A DNA stretch of 64,000 bases from Pseudovibrio ascidiaceicola (GCF_900114245.1 NZ_FOSK01000005.1:310001-374000), one strand, 5' to 3'. Counted from the stretch's first letter, positions 36,808 to 46,758 are shown. The notes: generated from the letters alone by a model not told the origin. A program made the numbers and translations.

Positions 36808-38079
36808 ATGAAAATATTGAATTCGGCATCCGCCCTGGCGATTGCCGCTATAACATTTGCGGGGGGGACCGCATTTGCAGCTGAAAAAGAGCTGGTGATC
36901 TTCAACTGGTTGGGTGGTTCGGAGCGTGATCTGATCATCGCACTGGAAGAGGGTTTCACAGCCAAATATCCAGACTATGAGATCAAGGACATCAACCCGG
37001 CTGCGGGTGGGGATGATCCGCGGTCCGGCATTCGTTCAGCGATGTTGTCTGGTGAAGAGTTTGATCTGTTGCTCAACACATGGCCTTCCTTCGAGAAAGA
37101 ACTGGTTGCTGCAGACCTGATCAGCCCAATTGATGCTGCATGGGAGCAGTACGGTTGGTCATCTGCGTTGAATGACAGTTGGCGCAATCTGGCGAAGCAT
37201 GATGGCAAAACCTATGGTGCCTACTTCATCGCGGGCAATCGCTCTGGTGTTTGGTACCGTCCAGATACGCTTGCAAAAGCTGGTATCGCGGGTGAACCTA
37301 CTCAGTGGAAAGATTTCCTCAGTTCCTTCAGTGCCCTGAAAGAAATCGGCATGCTGCCTGTTTCCATTGGTGCGAGAAGCTGGGCGCAGACCGAATGGTT
37401 TGAAAACGCGCTTCTGCGCACGGCTGGCACTGCATTTGCGAAAGAGCTGTCTGAGCACAAGGTGCCTTGGACCGATGACCGGGTGAAGGAAACCTTCCGC
37501 AATCTTCGTGACATGCTGGAAGCGGACTGCTGTGCAGAACCGGGTGCGATGCTCAGCTCTCACTGGACAGATGCTGCGGATGCCGTGCTGAAAAACAAAA
37601 AGGCAGGCTTCATGCTGATTGGCTCTTGGGCAAACCAGCGCGCCAAGAATGAGTATGGGCTGACGCCGATCAAAGACTATTCATACATGCAGTTCCCGGT
37701 GATCAAGCCGGAATACGGCAATGCGATGAGTGTCGATGGCAAGAACTTCCTTGTGATGAAGCAAGCGAAGAACCCGGAAGGGGCAGAACTGTTTATCGAC
37801 TTCGTTCTGAGCAAGGAAGGCTCCGCAATCATCGCGGCGCAGAACCTTGCAACCCCGAGTGCAAATGTGGATCCCTCGTCCTATGATCCGATTGTGCGGA
37901 AATACGCTCAGATTTTGCCGCTCGTCGATGTTTTCTTTGTTCTTGATGACCTTTTGCCAGCTGAGTTGAGCGGTGAATTCCGTATTGGCTTGCAAAAGTT
38001 CCTTCGCGACCCAAGCGATGCGAGCATTGACAGTGTCACAGCAGCACTCGAAGCAAAAGCGAGTGAGCTTTATCAATGA
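36808..38079 (+). CDS. Sugar ABC transporter substrate-binding protein (family 1)
   Basis: 423 residues from ATG 36808, with GGGAG at a 7-base spacing. A Sec signal peptide (MKILNSASALAIAAI..AFA, cut after about residue 24) is followed by a two-lobed binding protein of the SBP_bac_1 type (ELVIFNWLGGSERD, later GFMLIGSWANQRA and NFLVMKQAKNPEGAELFIDFV). It heads an operon with MalF/MalG-like permeases and a MalK-like ATPase. The ligand is probably an oligosaccharide or glycoside, supported by the glycosidase-like gene further along the operon. Confidence 0.92.
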   Translation: MKILNSASALAIAAITFAGGTAFAAEKELVIFNWLGGSERDLIIALEEGFTAKYPDYEIKDINPAAGGDDPRSGIRSAMLSGEEFDLLLNTWPSFEKELVAADLISPIDAAWEQYGWSSALNDSWRNLAKHDGKTYGAYFIAGNRSGVWYRPDTLAKAGIAGEPTQWKDFLSSFSALKEIGMLPVSIGARSWAQTEWFENALLRTAGTAFAKELSEHKVPWTDDRVKETFRNLRDMLEADCCAEPGAMLSSHWTDAADAVLKNKKAGFMLIGSWANQRAKNEYGLTPIKDYSYMQFPVIKPEYGNAMSVDGKNFLVMKQAKNPEGAELFIDFVLSKEGSAIIAAQNLATPSANVDPSSYDPIVRKYAQILPLVDVFFVLDDLLPAELSGEFRIGLQKFLRDPSDASIDSVTAALEAKASELYQ

Positions 38080-39029
38080 GCGTACAACATGGGTCTATTT
38101 TAACCTCCCAGACCCAGGCGGGGCCCTTTGCGGGCCTCGCCAACCGGCTCTTCGGAGGTAACCTGCGCCGCGCTGACTGGATTGCATTTGCCCTGTTGGC
38201 GCCAACATTGATCTTCTTCAGTATCGGCGTGCTCTATCCGCTTTTCGAGACTATCCGTGTGAGTTTTCTTGACTGGACCGGATTGAGCCAGCCGAAACCT
38301 GCGGGTTTTTCTAACTATACCAAGCTGTTCAGGGATGCGAACTTTTGGAATGCCTTGCGGGTGACGCTCACCTGGACGCTGGCGTGCACAGGCATCTCCG
38401 TTGCTATCGGCTGGAGTGTTGCGTTGATTTCCGGTCTGGCTCCCAAGCAGACTGCGCCGTTCCGTGTGGCAATCTTTGCAGCCTATGGCATTTCAGAGAC
38501 CGCTAGTGGCTTGATGTGGTTGGGTATTTTGCAGCCGGACTTTGGCCTCCTCAACGGCATTCTACGTCTTGTCGGGCTGGAAGGCTGGGCCTCGCCGTGG
38601 CTGGGGGAACCGTCCACCGCGATCTGGGGCGTTGTTGCTGCCTATGTGTGGACGCAAGCTGGTCTGCCATTGCTCACCTGTTACGCGGCTATTCAGGCGA
38701 TCCCGAAAAGCCAGCTTGAAGCGGCTCATATGGATGGTGCCTCTCACTTCCAGATCCTGCGGTACATCATGGCGCCTCTTAGCCTTCCTGGTGTGCGCAT
38801 TGCGATTTTCATCAACCTGCTCAACAGCCTCAAGGCGTTTGATATGATCCATATTTTGACTGCTGGAGGTCCGATTAGAGCAACGGAAACAGTGGGTTAC
38901 TTTATGTATCAGGAGTCCGTCATCTACTTTAAGCAGGGCTATGGCGCTGCAAGTACGGTGGTGCTTCTGCTTGCGGTTATCGTCTGTTCCATCCCACTCA
39001 TTCTGGACAAGGCATCGGAGAGCAAATGA
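38076..39029 (+). CDS. Sugar ABC transporter permease, MalF/UgpA type
   Basis: 317 residues with six membrane helices and a 40-residue cytoplasmic N-terminus. The EAA loop (AIPKSQLEAAHMDGASHFQILRYI, shortened here) appears near residues 210-230, the standard ATPase contact. The start overlaps the binding-protein stop by four bases (ATGA), and its own stop overlaps the next permease in the same way, so translation is coupled and subunit ratios are tied. Confidence 0.93.
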   Translation: MSVQHGSILTSQTQAGPFAGLANRLFGGNLRRADWIAFALLAPTLIFFSIGVLYPLFETIRVSFLDWTGLSQPKPAGFSNYTKLFRDANFWNALRVTLTWTLACTGISVAIGWSVALISGLAPKQTAPFRVAIFAAYGISETASGLMWLGILQPDFGLLNGILRLVGLEGWASPWLGEPSTAIWGVVAAYVWTQAGLPLLTCYAAIQAIPKSQLEAAHMDGASHFQILRYIMAPLSLPGVRIAIFINLLNSLKAFDMIHILTAGGPIRATETVGYFMYQESVIYFKQGYGAASTVVLLLAVIVCSIPLILDKASESK

Positions 39030-39847
39030 TCACTCAAACTCCAAAATGGCCTGTGTATGTGCTGGGGTCCGTGGCGCTTGTCTGGATCATTCCGCTGGTT
39101 GGCATCATCGCCATGTCCATTCGCCCCGAAGGGGAAATCACCAGCGGATGGTGGACGATCGAGCCGTTTACGTTCACGCTAGATGCCTGGCGTGAGGTTT
39201 GGGTCAACTACCCGATTGGCCGTGCGTTTCTCAATTCTCTGGCTGTGGCCAGCTTCGCAACCGTCCTTCCAGTTCTGTTTGCACCAGCTGCAGCCTATGC
39301 ATTTCACTACCTCAAGTTCCCGTTTCGCCGGATCTTGCTGCTCATCCTTGTGAATGCATTTGTTGTTCCAAATCAGGTAGTTATCATCCCGCTTTTCAAG
39401 CTATGGCGAGAGACTGGGCTCATTGACACCTACTGGTCTGTGGTCATTCCGTTTGTTGGACTGTCGTTTGCCTGGGCTGTTTTGCTGGTCAAAAACTTCC
39501 TCTCCAACTTCCCGCGGTCGCTGATTGATGCGGCGCAGGTGGATGGATGCGGGCACTTACGGACCTACTTTTTTATCGTGCTACCAAACACGATTACGGC
39601 GATGGCGGCAGTTGGCATCCTGCAGTTTATGTGGACGTGGAATTCCCTTCTGCTGCCAATGTTGTTCCTGCGGGAAAATGCAACGCTGCCGGTGATGCTC
39701 TCCACGATCTCCGGCGCCTATGAGCCCAACTGGGATCAGCGTGCTGTTGCGACCATCATCACCTCCATCCTTCCACTCGTTATCTTCTTGTTCTTCCAGA
39801 AGTATTTCTCCGCTGATGGCAAAAATAACAGCGGTTCCAAGGGCTAA
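39026..39847 (+). CDS. Sugar ABC transporter permease, MalG/UgpE type
   Basis: 273 residues with six membrane helices. The opening (VYVLGSVALVWIIPLVGIIAMSIRPEGEI) and the EAA loop SLIDAAQVDGCGHLRTYFFIVLP are typical of CUT1-family permeases. It pairs with the upstream MalF-like subunit. The next gene starts three bases after its stop. Confidence 0.93.
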   Translation: MITQTPKWPVYVLGSVALVWIIPLVGIIAMSIRPEGEITSGWWTIEPFTFTLDAWREVWVNYPIGRAFLNSLAVASFATVLPVLFAPAAAYAFHYLKFPFRRILLLILVNAFVVPNQVVIIPLFKLWRETGLIDTYWSVVIPFVGLSFAWAVLLVKNFLSNFPRSLIDAAQVDGCGHLRTYFFIVLPNTITAMAAVGILQFMWTWNSLLLPMLFLRENATLPVMLSTISGAYEPNWDQRAVATIITSILPLVIFLFFQKYFSADGKNNSGSKG

Positions 39848-39850
39848 ATC

Positions 39851-41947
39851 ATGTGCCATAAAAAAGAAGTAAAAGACTTCCGATACCGCCAGATTCATCT
39901 GGATTTTCATAGTTCCGAACATATTCCGGGGATTGGGTCCAAGTTTGATCCGGCGCAGTTTGTTGAAACACTGAAGCATGGCGAGGTGGACTCCGTCACG
40001 CTGTTCGCACGCTGTCATCACGGCTGGAGTTATTACCCCACCAACGTGGGCAAGCCGCATCCAGAGCTGCAGAACCCGGACCTGCTGGGGGACATGATCA
40101 CAGCCTGTCATGAGGCCGACATTGCGACCCCGATTTACCTGACAGTTCAATGGGATGAGCTGACAGCGCGGGAGCATCCAGAATGGCGTGTGATGCAGTC
40201 GCAAAACACAGCTGCCAATTATCCGGGCACAGAGCCGTCCGCGATGAACCAACTTACGCCCACCTGGCACACCATCTGTCTGAACCATGAAGGCGCAATC
40301 CAGCGACAGATCGACATCGCTCTGGAAGTTTGCGCTCGTTATAATCCGCCTGCGTTGTTTATGGACATCCTCGCCTCCTGGGAATGTACCTGCAACGCCT
40401 GCCTTTCCTCAATGAAATCAGAAGGTTTGGACCCGCTGAAGACGGACGATCGTAAGAGCAACGATAAACGCGTTCTTTTGCGTTTTTTTGAAAGGTTTTC
40501 GCAAGCCGTCAACGGCGAGTTCCCAGATACACGAATTTTCTTCAACTCTGGCCACATCTACAAAGGACAGGATGAGCGCTACCAATATTACGGTCATCTG
40601 GAGCTGGAGAGCCTGCCGACCGGTGGCTGGGGTTATGACCATTTTCCCGTCTCAGCACGGTACGCTGATACATTGAACCTGCCGTTCCTTGGTATGACGG
40701 GACGGTTTCATACGCACTGGGGTGAGTTCGGCGGCTTCAAGCGCGCTGATGCATTGTCCTATGAGTGCTGCCTGATGGTGTCTCTGGGGGCGCGCTGTTC
40801 TATCGGCGACCAGTTACACCCGAACGGGCATATGGACTTTGCCACGTACGATCTGATCCGCCCGGCTTATTCCCGCGTCAAAGCACTGGAACCATATGCC
40901 AGCAACGCGACCTATCAGCGCGAAGTGGCGATCCTTTCTGTCGAGGCGCAGGTTTCCCAGCTCGGCAGCCACCTTGGGCACCGCAGCGAGCCGAGCGATT
41001 CCGCCTCTGCCCGTATGCTGTTGGAAATGCAGATCCCGTTTGATCTCATCTCCTCGTCCAGCAGCTTTGATGACTACAAACTGATTATTTTGCCGGACAG
41101 CATTCGCCTGAGTGATGATCTTGCGGCTCGCCTGAAAGCGTTTACGGACGCGGGTGGTGCCATTCTGGCGACTGGCGAGTCCGGCCTTGATGTTGAGGGC
41201 AAGCGATACCTCCTCGACATCGGAGCAGAACTGTCTGACACACCAATGGAGTACGACCCGAGCTATCTGTCCTGTCGGGGAAAGCTGGACGAGGATCTGG
41301 TCGATGCTTCTGTTGTTATGTACGAGAAGGGGGCACTCTTACGCGCAACAGATGGTGATGTGCTGGCTGATGTTCGTCCATCCTATTTCAACCGCACATG
41401 GGACAAGTTCTGCTCGCATCTTCACACGCCGGAAGACCCGGATGCAGCGCCGCTTGGTCCGGCAATACTGCAGAAGGGCAATGTGGCGTATGTGGCTTAT
41501 CCGTTGTTCCGCCTTTACGGCACAACGGGCCAGACGCTTTACAAGTATCTGGTGCGCGGCCTCATCAACCGCCTGATGCCAAGCCAGCTGATCGGCACAG
41601 AGCTGCCATCGGCAACGCGTATGTCATTGATGAAGCAGGCCGATGAGCAACGGCAGGTGCTGCATGTACTTTATGCACCAACCCAGCTGCGCGGCAGCGG
41701 TGTGCCGTACAATGATGGTCAGACCCGCGCGGTTGAGATCATCGAGGATGCACCAGAGCTTAGAGAAGCAAAGGCCTGGGTGCGTATGGACGAAGAGCCA
41801 ACGGACGTGACCTGCGCTTATTCGGGTAAAACACTGCCATGGCAGTATGACAGCCTCGACAAAAAGCTGCACATCGTCTTTCCTAGCCTCCATATCCATG
41901 GGGCCGCCGTCATCTCACAGGCAGATGACGCAGTGGCTGCGGAATAA
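39851..41947 (+). CDS. Glycoside hydrolase-like protein with beta-galactosidase trimerisation-type domain
   Basis: 698 residues, cytoplasmic (no signal peptide). Residues 1-340 look like a TIM-barrel (FRYRQIHLDFHSSEH, SVTLFARCHHGWSYYPT, PALFMDILASWECTCNAC). Residues 350-560 match a glutamine-amidotransferase-like trimerisation fold (YKLIILPDSIRLSDD, AGGAILATGESGLD), and a beta-rich end follows. The layout is that of GH42-related and GH151-type enzymes, for example alpha-L-fucosidases, but I cannot assign the bond it cuts. It likely hydrolyses the sugar imported by the neighbouring transporter after uptake. It is cysteine-rich around residues 175-185. Confidence 0.7.
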   Translation: MCHKKEVKDFRYRQIHLDFHSSEHIPGIGSKFDPAQFVETLKHGEVDSVTLFARCHHGWSYYPTNVGKPHPELQNPDLLGDMITACHEADIATPIYLTVQWDELTAREHPEWRVMQSQNTAANYPGTEPSAMNQLTPTWHTICLNHEGAIQRQIDIALEVCARYNPPALFMDILASWECTCNACLSSMKSEGLDPLKTDDRKSNDKRVLLRFFERFSQAVNGEFPDTRIFFNSGHIYKGQDERYQYYGHLELESLPTGGWGYDHFPVSARYADTLNLPFLGMTGRFHTHWGEFGGFKRADALSYECCLMVSLGARCSIGDQLHPNGHMDFATYDLIRPAYSRVKALEPYASNATYQREVAILSVEAQVSQLGSHLGHRSEPSDSASARMLLEMQIPFDLISSSSSFDDYKLIILPDSIRLSDDLAARLKAFTDAGGAILATGESGLDVEGKRYLLDIGAELSDTPMEYDPSYLSCRGKLDEDLVDASVVMYEKGALLRATDGDVLADVRPSYFNRTWDKFCSHLHTPEDPDAAPLGPAILQKGNVAYVAYPLFRLYGTTGQTLYKYLVRGLINRLMPSQLIGTELPSATRMSLMKQADEQRQVLHVLYAPTQLRGSGVPYNDGQTRAVEIIEDAPELREAKAWVRMDEEPTDVTCAYSGKTLPWQYDSLDKKLHIVFPSLHIHGAAVISQADDAVAAE

Positions 41948-41958
41948 AGGGCAGTGCA

Positions 41959-42993
41959 GTGAAAAAACCAACCATCCTCGATGTAGCAGATTCCGCAGGC
42001 GTCGCTGTCGGCACAGTCTCGCGTTATCTGAACGATCAACGCATCAGGAAGGACAACCGGACCCGGATCGAGCAAGCGATTGCTGATCTGGGATACCGGG
42101 CCAATACACTTGCCCGCGCCATGAAAACAGAGCGCACGAACACAGTTGGGTATCTGGTTCCCAAGTTTGACGAGTTCAACTCGGGGATTTTGACTCAGCT
42201 GGTGCGTTCTCTGCGTGCCCGTGGGTATTCCATTGTAACCTTTCACCATTCCGATGAAGCGGATGCCATCAACGAGGCGCTGGAATCAGCCTCCTCGCGG
42301 CGCATCGATGCCATCATCTTGTCTGGCACTCACGAAGTGACGGAGAAGGTGCAGGAGCTGTTGAGCGGAGAACAACCGGTCATCATCTTCAACAACGATG
42401 TGCCGGGCGTGGAAACGGATAAGGTGCTGGTGAATGATGAGGCAGCTGCGCAAGACGCTGTGAGTCGCATGATTGACTTTGGCCACACCCGCATTGGTGT
42501 GGTGACAGGGGACCTGAATGGAAGCACAGGGCAAAACCGGTTGCAGGGCTACAGAAAAGCCCATGAGCAAGCTGGCCTGAGTGTTGATGAGGAGTTGGTT
42601 TACGTTGGCAATTGGGGCCAGCTGGATGGATACACCGCCATGGATAGGTTCCTTGGCATGGAAAATCCGCCAAGCGCTGTGTTCTTTTCCAATTACCTGA
42701 TGACCATTGGTGGTCTGGACTGTTTGTCCAGCAACGGCAAACAAGTTGGCAAAGACATTGATCTTGTCACCTTTGATGACCCGGACATGTTTCGTCTGAT
42801 CCCACCGGGCATCACCGCCATTGAACAGCCGATTGAGCAGATTGCCCGTCATCTGACGGAGATCGTGCTGAGCCGGCTGGATGGAACGGCGCCTGACCAC
42901 CCCCGCAATATTCGCGTCAATTGTGCGCTCAAGCTGCGTGGCTCCTTAGGAGTTGCTCGGAAAGCCTCCGGAAAAACCCATGAAGATAGTTAG
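41959..42993 (+). CDS. LacI family transcriptional regulator of the sugar operon
   Basis: 344 residues from a GTG start 12 bases after the previous stop. The helix-turn-helix is at residues 5-26 (TILDVADSAGVAVGTVSRYLN), and the sensor domain spans about 60-335. Its location inside the operon suggests it controls the operon, with the transported sugar or its breakdown product as effector. Its 3' end overlaps the next gene by 14 bases. Confidence 0.93.
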   Translation: MKKPTILDVADSAGVAVGTVSRYLNDQRIRKDNRTRIEQAIADLGYRANTLARAMKTERTNTVGYLVPKFDEFNSGILTQLVRSLRARGYSIVTFHHSDEADAINEALESASSRRIDAIILSGTHEVTEKVQELLSGEQPVIIFNNDVPGVETDKVLVNDEAAAQDAVSRMIDFGHTRIGVVTGDLNGSTGQNRLQGYRKAHEQAGLSVDEELVYVGNWGQLDGYTAMDRFLGMENPPSAVFFSNYLMTIGGLDCLSSNGKQVGKDIDLVTFDDPDMFRLIPPGITAIEQPIEQIARHLTEIVLSRLDGTAPDHPRNIRVNCALKLRGSLGVARKASGKTHEDS

Positions 42994-43849
42994 CTACAAC
43001 ATTCAATACGGAACCGGCATCGACGGCAAAGTCGATCTGGAAAGAATTGCAGGAGAACTTGAAGGGGCCGACATCATCGGCTTGCAGGAAGTTGACCGCT
43101 TCTGGAAACGAAATGGCAATGTAGATCAAGCCGCAGAACTGGCCGATCTGCTTGGTGGATATCGCTGGGTCTATGGCCCGGGTCTTGATATGGACGCCTC
43201 GTTTCACGATGAAAACGGCAAGCTGGTCAACCGCCGCCGTCAGCACGGGGAAATGATCCTTTCCAAATACCCGATCATTTCCACCCGCACTTATCCGTTG
43301 CCCAAGATGGGTTCCATCACCCGTCATGCCATTCAGGCTGCTTTGCTGGAAGCTGTCATTGACGCGCCGGGAGGCCCGCTTCGTGTCTACAACACCCACC
43401 TGTTTTACTGGTCGCCAGACTTTGCGCTGGTGCAGGCACGGTTTGTGAGAGATCGCATCAAGACAGCCCCATCCGAGGGTGGTGCATGGTGCGGAGGACC
43501 GGGTATTGATGCCCACTGGCTCAACGATGAACCGCAGCCAACCATGCCAACAGACTGCATTTTGTTGGGGGACATGAACAATGGACCGGGCACGCCAGTC
43601 TATGAGGTGTTCACTGGCCCGCCATCAGAAGAAGGTGGCCGCGTGCAGACGTTGGATGGATTTGTGGACCCGTGGGTGTGGCTGGGCAATGAGGAGACAA
43701 GCGGGAAGACCGCTCACTTTGATACCCGCCGCATCGACCACCTGTTTGTGAGCGCCTCACTGCGGCACCGCATTGCAGGCATGCGGGTTGATGAAGACGC
43801 GAAGGGCTCTGACCATTTGCCGGTCTGGCTGGAACTGAAGGACGCCTGA
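42980..43849 (+). CDS. Endonuclease/exonuclease/phosphatase (EEP) family protein
   Basis: 289 residues from ATG 42980 (KIVSYNIQYG opening). The EEP catalytic set is complete: N in SYNIQYG, E in LQEVDRF, H in NTHLFYW, D/N in LLGDMNNGPG, and the final SDHLPV. Family members cut phosphodiester bonds in nucleic acids, inositol phosphates or sphingomyelin, or remove phosphates. Lying inside a sugar import operon, it more likely acts on a small sugar phosphodiester such as a glycerophospho-sugar. This is inference from position. No signal peptide is present, so it acts in the cytoplasm. Confidence 0.85.
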   Translation: MKIVSYNIQYGTGIDGKVDLERIAGELEGADIIGLQEVDRFWKRNGNVDQAAELADLLGGYRWVYGPGLDMDASFHDENGKLVNRRRQHGEMILSKYPIISTRTYPLPKMGSITRHAIQAALLEAVIDAPGGPLRVYNTHLFYWSPDFALVQARFVRDRIKTAPSEGGAWCGGPGIDAHWLNDEPQPTMPTDCILLGDMNNGPGTPVYEVFTGPPSEEGGRVQTLDGFVDPWVWLGNEETSGKTAHFDTRRIDHLFVSASLRHRIAGMRVDEDAKGSDHLPVWLELKDA

Positions 43850-43861
43850 GGGGGGGAAAGC

Positions 43862-44965
43862 ATGGCACAAGTTACTCTGAAAAATCTCGAAAAGTCTTAT
43901 GGTCCAACCAAGGTCATTCATGGCATTGACCTGGAGATCAAAGACAAGGAATTTGTTGTTTTCGTCGGCCCATCCGGCTGCGGAAAATCCACCACATTGC
44001 GTATGATTGCTGGCCTTGAAACGATTTCTGGTGGGGAGCTGCTCATCGGTGATCGTGTGGTCAATGATATGCCACCACGCCAGCGCAACATCTCTATGGT
44101 GTTTCAGGACTACGCGCTCTACCCGCATATGACAGTGGCGAAGAACCTCGGGTTCTCGCTCAAAATTGCAGGTGTTTCTCAAAGTGAGATTGAGACGCGT
44201 GTGGCGGATGCCGCGGCTATTCTGGGGTTGGAGCCCTATCTGAAGCGCAAGCCGGGGCAGCTTTCCGGCGGTCAGCGCCAGCGTGTTGCCATGGGCCGTG
44301 CTATAGTGCGCCACCCGGATGTGTACCTGTTTGACGAGCCGCTCTCTAACCTGGACGCCAAGCTACGCACCCAGATGCGCATTGAGATCAAAAAGCTGCA
44401 TCAGCGCGTGGGCAACACCATCATTTATGTGACCCACGATCAGGTGGAAGCCATGACATTGGCAGACCGGATCGTGATCATGCGTGATGGCATCATTGAG
44501 CAGGTGGGCAGCCCGCGTGAGGTTTTTGAAAAGCCCAACAATACGTTCGTGGCAACCTTCATTGGGTCTCCACCCATGAACCTGATTGATGCGCATGTCG
44601 CCAGCAGCAATGGCGACCCTGTGTTGAAATTGGGGGACGGCAGTGAGCTGCGCGCACCGGGCCGACTGCGTAACACACTGGAAGCGGGCAAAGCGGTGAA
44701 GCTAGGCGTGCGGCCAGAAGACATTTCGCCAGAAGGCAATGCGTTGCCAACAGCGGGCGAAATCGCGCAATTGCAGCTGCCTGTATTGCTCTCTGAAGAT
44801 CTGGGTTCAGAGGCAACTTTGTTTACGGAGCTGGCAGGCTCTCCGGTTCAGTCCATCATGTATAATCCGCGCACAGTGCATGCTGGGGAAACGCTGAGCT
44901 TCAACATGGCGCTTGATAAATGCCATGTGTTTGATGGCGAAAGCCTGCGCAATCTGGCAGCTTAA
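43862..44965 (+). CDS. Sugar ABC transporter ATP-binding protein, UgpC/MalK type
   Basis: 367 residues. Walker A GPSGCGKST, signature LSGGQRQR, Walker B VYLFDEPLSNLD and the switch histidine in YVTHDQ are all present in the first 240 residues. A TOBE-type regulatory domain occupies the rest (GVRPEDISPEG). CUT1 importers normally have this single ATPase. It is the last gene of the operon and energises the MalF/MalG-like permeases. Confidence 0.95.
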   Translation: MAQVTLKNLEKSYGPTKVIHGIDLEIKDKEFVVFVGPSGCGKSTTLRMIAGLETISGGELLIGDRVVNDMPPRQRNISMVFQDYALYPHMTVAKNLGFSLKIAGVSQSEIETRVADAAAILGLEPYLKRKPGQLSGGQRQRVAMGRAIVRHPDVYLFDEPLSNLDAKLRTQMRIEIKKLHQRVGNTIIYVTHDQVEAMTLADRIVIMRDGIIEQVGSPREVFEKPNNTFVATFIGSPPMNLIDAHVASSNGDPVLKLGDGSELRAPGRLRNTLEAGKAVKLGVRPEDISPEGNALPTAGEIAQLQLPVLLSEDLGSEATLFTELAGSPVQSIMYNPRTVHAGETLSFNMALDKCHVFDGESLRNLAA

Positions 44966-45046
44966 GCACTTTTGGGGTGTTTTGCCGAAGACCTGATACC
45001 TCTTTGGCAGAACGCAATTTAAGCGGTTAGATTGACGTAAACAAAG

Positions 45047-45078
45047 AAAAGCCCTGAGCGGATGTGCTCAGGGCTTTT
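45047..45078. terminator. Bidirectional terminator between the sugar operon and aldehyde dehydrogenase
   Basis: A perfect stem AAAAGCCCTGAGC / GCTCAGGGCTTTT (13 bp) with a 6-base loop. A- and T-rich ends on both sides let it end transcripts from both directions, fitting the convergent genes on each side. Confidence 0.92.
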
Positions 45079-45104
45079 GCTTCTTTAGCCTGTGGGAGGC
45101 TGGC

Positions 45105-46622
45105 TTACGCCATTTCTTCCATTTCAAACCCCGGAACCAGTTCCAGCGGCATATCCTGATAGCAGACCGGGCGCAGGAAGCGGCGGATGGCCATGGTGCC
45201 AACTGAGGTTGCGCCGAAGTTGGTGGAGGCCGGGTAAGGGCCACCGTGAACCATGGCATCACACACCTCCACACCGGTCGGGAAGCCGTTTGCCAGCACA
45301 CGGCCTGCCTTGCGCTCCAGCAATGGCATCAGCTTGCGGGCCTCTGCATGGTCTGCAGCATCAATGTGGATTGTGCAGGTCAGCTGGCCTTCAATGGTGC
45401 GCGCCACATCCTGCATCTGCTCGATGTTCTTCAGCTTGACGATGATGCCAAGTGGGCCGAACACCTCTTCCTGCAGCTCTTTGTTCGCAAGCCAGTTTTC
45501 AGCGTCCGTCACGAACATATATGGCTTGGCACCACGGGTTGCGCAGGCCGTGCCAACCAACTCCTCAACACCTGCTTCACCAGCGATTTTCTCAGCGCCA
45601 GAGCGGTAAGCCGCTGCAATGCCGTCAGTCAACATTGGCTGCTCACCAGCAGCGCCCAGTGCTTCTTGAGCCTTGGCGATAAAGGCATCCGCCTCAGCGC
45701 CTTCCACCAGCAGAACCACGCCCGGATTGGTGCAGAACTGGCCTGCACCCATGCACAGGGAACCTGCCCAACCCGCCGCAATGGCCTCACCACGATTGGT
45801 GAGTGCGTTCGGGAAGATGAAGTTTGGATTGATGGAGCCCAGCTCGCCGAAGAACGGGATCGGCTCAGGGCGGGAGGCGCACAGATCAAACAGTGCACGG
45901 CCACCACCAAGGGAACCGGTGAAGCCAACGGCTTTGATGAGTGGATGCTGAACCAGCGCGGTGCCAACCTCACGACAGCCGCCTTGTACCAGTGAGAACA
46001 CGCCCGGATGCATGCCGCAGGATTTGATCGCCGCATCAATGGCTTGTGCCACGATTTCAGCAGTGCCTGGATGAGCCTCATGGCCCTTCACAACCACCGG
46101 ACAGCCAGCCGCAAGCGCGGAGGCGGTGTCGCCGCCTGCGGTGGAGAAGGCGAGCGGGAAGTTGGAGGCACCGAACACGGCAATTGGACCAACCGGACGC
46201 TGGCTCAAACGCAGGTCAGACCGCGGCAGAGGAGTACGGTCTGGCAGTGCCTCATCGTGGGTGAGATCCAGATACTCGCCTTTCTCAATATGGTCGGCAA
46301 ACAGACGTAGCTGGCCAACGGTGCGGCCACGTTCGCCGTTGAGGCGCATTTCTGGCAGTCCGGTTTCTGCGCAGCCGACTTCGGTAATTTCTGCGCCGCG
46401 CGCGTCAATCTCGTCCGCGATCGCCCGCAGGAACCTGGCGCGTTCTGCGCGGGTGGTCCAGCCGAAGGTCATGAAGGCGTCTTCAGCAGCCTGAACAGCG
46501 CGGTCGATCAGATCGGAAGTTCCGCATGAAAAGCTCTTGGCAGGGCCTGAGAACGGGGATGACTCGAATTTCTGGGCGTTATCGACCCATTCTCCGGCGA
46601 TGAGATGGCAACCTGTTAGCAT
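45105..46622 (-). CDS. Aldehyde dehydrogenase, probably alpha-ketoglutarate semialdehyde dehydrogenase
   Basis: 505 residues, NAD(P)-dependent ALDH fold. The nucleophilic cysteine is in GAGQFCTNPGV, the general base glutamate in FFGELGSINP, and the cofactor loop in FTGSLGGGRAL. The NFPLAFSTAGGDTASALAAGCPVVVKGHEAHPGTAE pattern (shown only in part) and the divergence of the core from betaine-aldehyde types match the KGSADH group that oxidises 2,5-dioxopentanoate in non-phosphorylated pentose or hexarate breakdown. It faces the sugar operon across a shared terminator, consistent with late-stage sugar catabolism. Confidence 0.83.
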   Translation of the reverse strand: MLTGCHLIAGEWVDNAQKFESSPFSGPAKSFSCGTSDLIDRAVQAAEDAFMTFGWTTRAERARFLRAIADEIDARGAEITEVGCAETGLPEMRLNGERGRTVGQLRLFADHIEKGEYLDLTHDEALPDRTPLPRSDLRLSQRPVGPIAVFGASNFPLAFSTAGGDTASALAAGCPVVVKGHEAHPGTAEIVAQAIDAAIKSCGMHPGVFSLVQGGCREVGTALVQHPLIKAVGFTGSLGGGRALFDLCASRPEPIPFFGELGSINPNFIFPNALTNRGEAIAAGWAGSLCMGAGQFCTNPGVVLLVEGAEADAFIAKAQEALGAAGEQPMLTDGIAAAYRSGAEKIAGEAGVEELVGTACATRGAKPYMFVTDAENWLANKELQEEVFGPLGIIVKLKNIEQMQDVARTIEGQLTCTIHIDAADHAEARKLMPLLERKAGRVLANGFPTGVEVCDAMVHGGPYPASTNFGATSVGTMAIRRFLRPVCYQDMPLELVPGFEMEEMA

Positions 46623-46758
46623 CGTTTCCTCGGCACATGAAGTTATCTGGCAGGCGCTGCAGTCTTGTTGTGCAGCCCTCAGCTTAAATTTGACAGTGAT
46701 ATATCACTATCTTCTATCCGGTTCAAGCCGATAACTTCATATTGTGCAAAGGTCTGTT

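Noticed and set aside
39581-40288. A 235-codon minus-strand frame
   Set aside because: It spans the junction of two well-supported + strand genes (MalG-like permease and glycosidase-like gene) and shows no family pattern.
45246-45995. A 249-codon + strand frame
   Set aside because: It is antisense to the aldehyde dehydrogenase gene and has no protein-like pattern.
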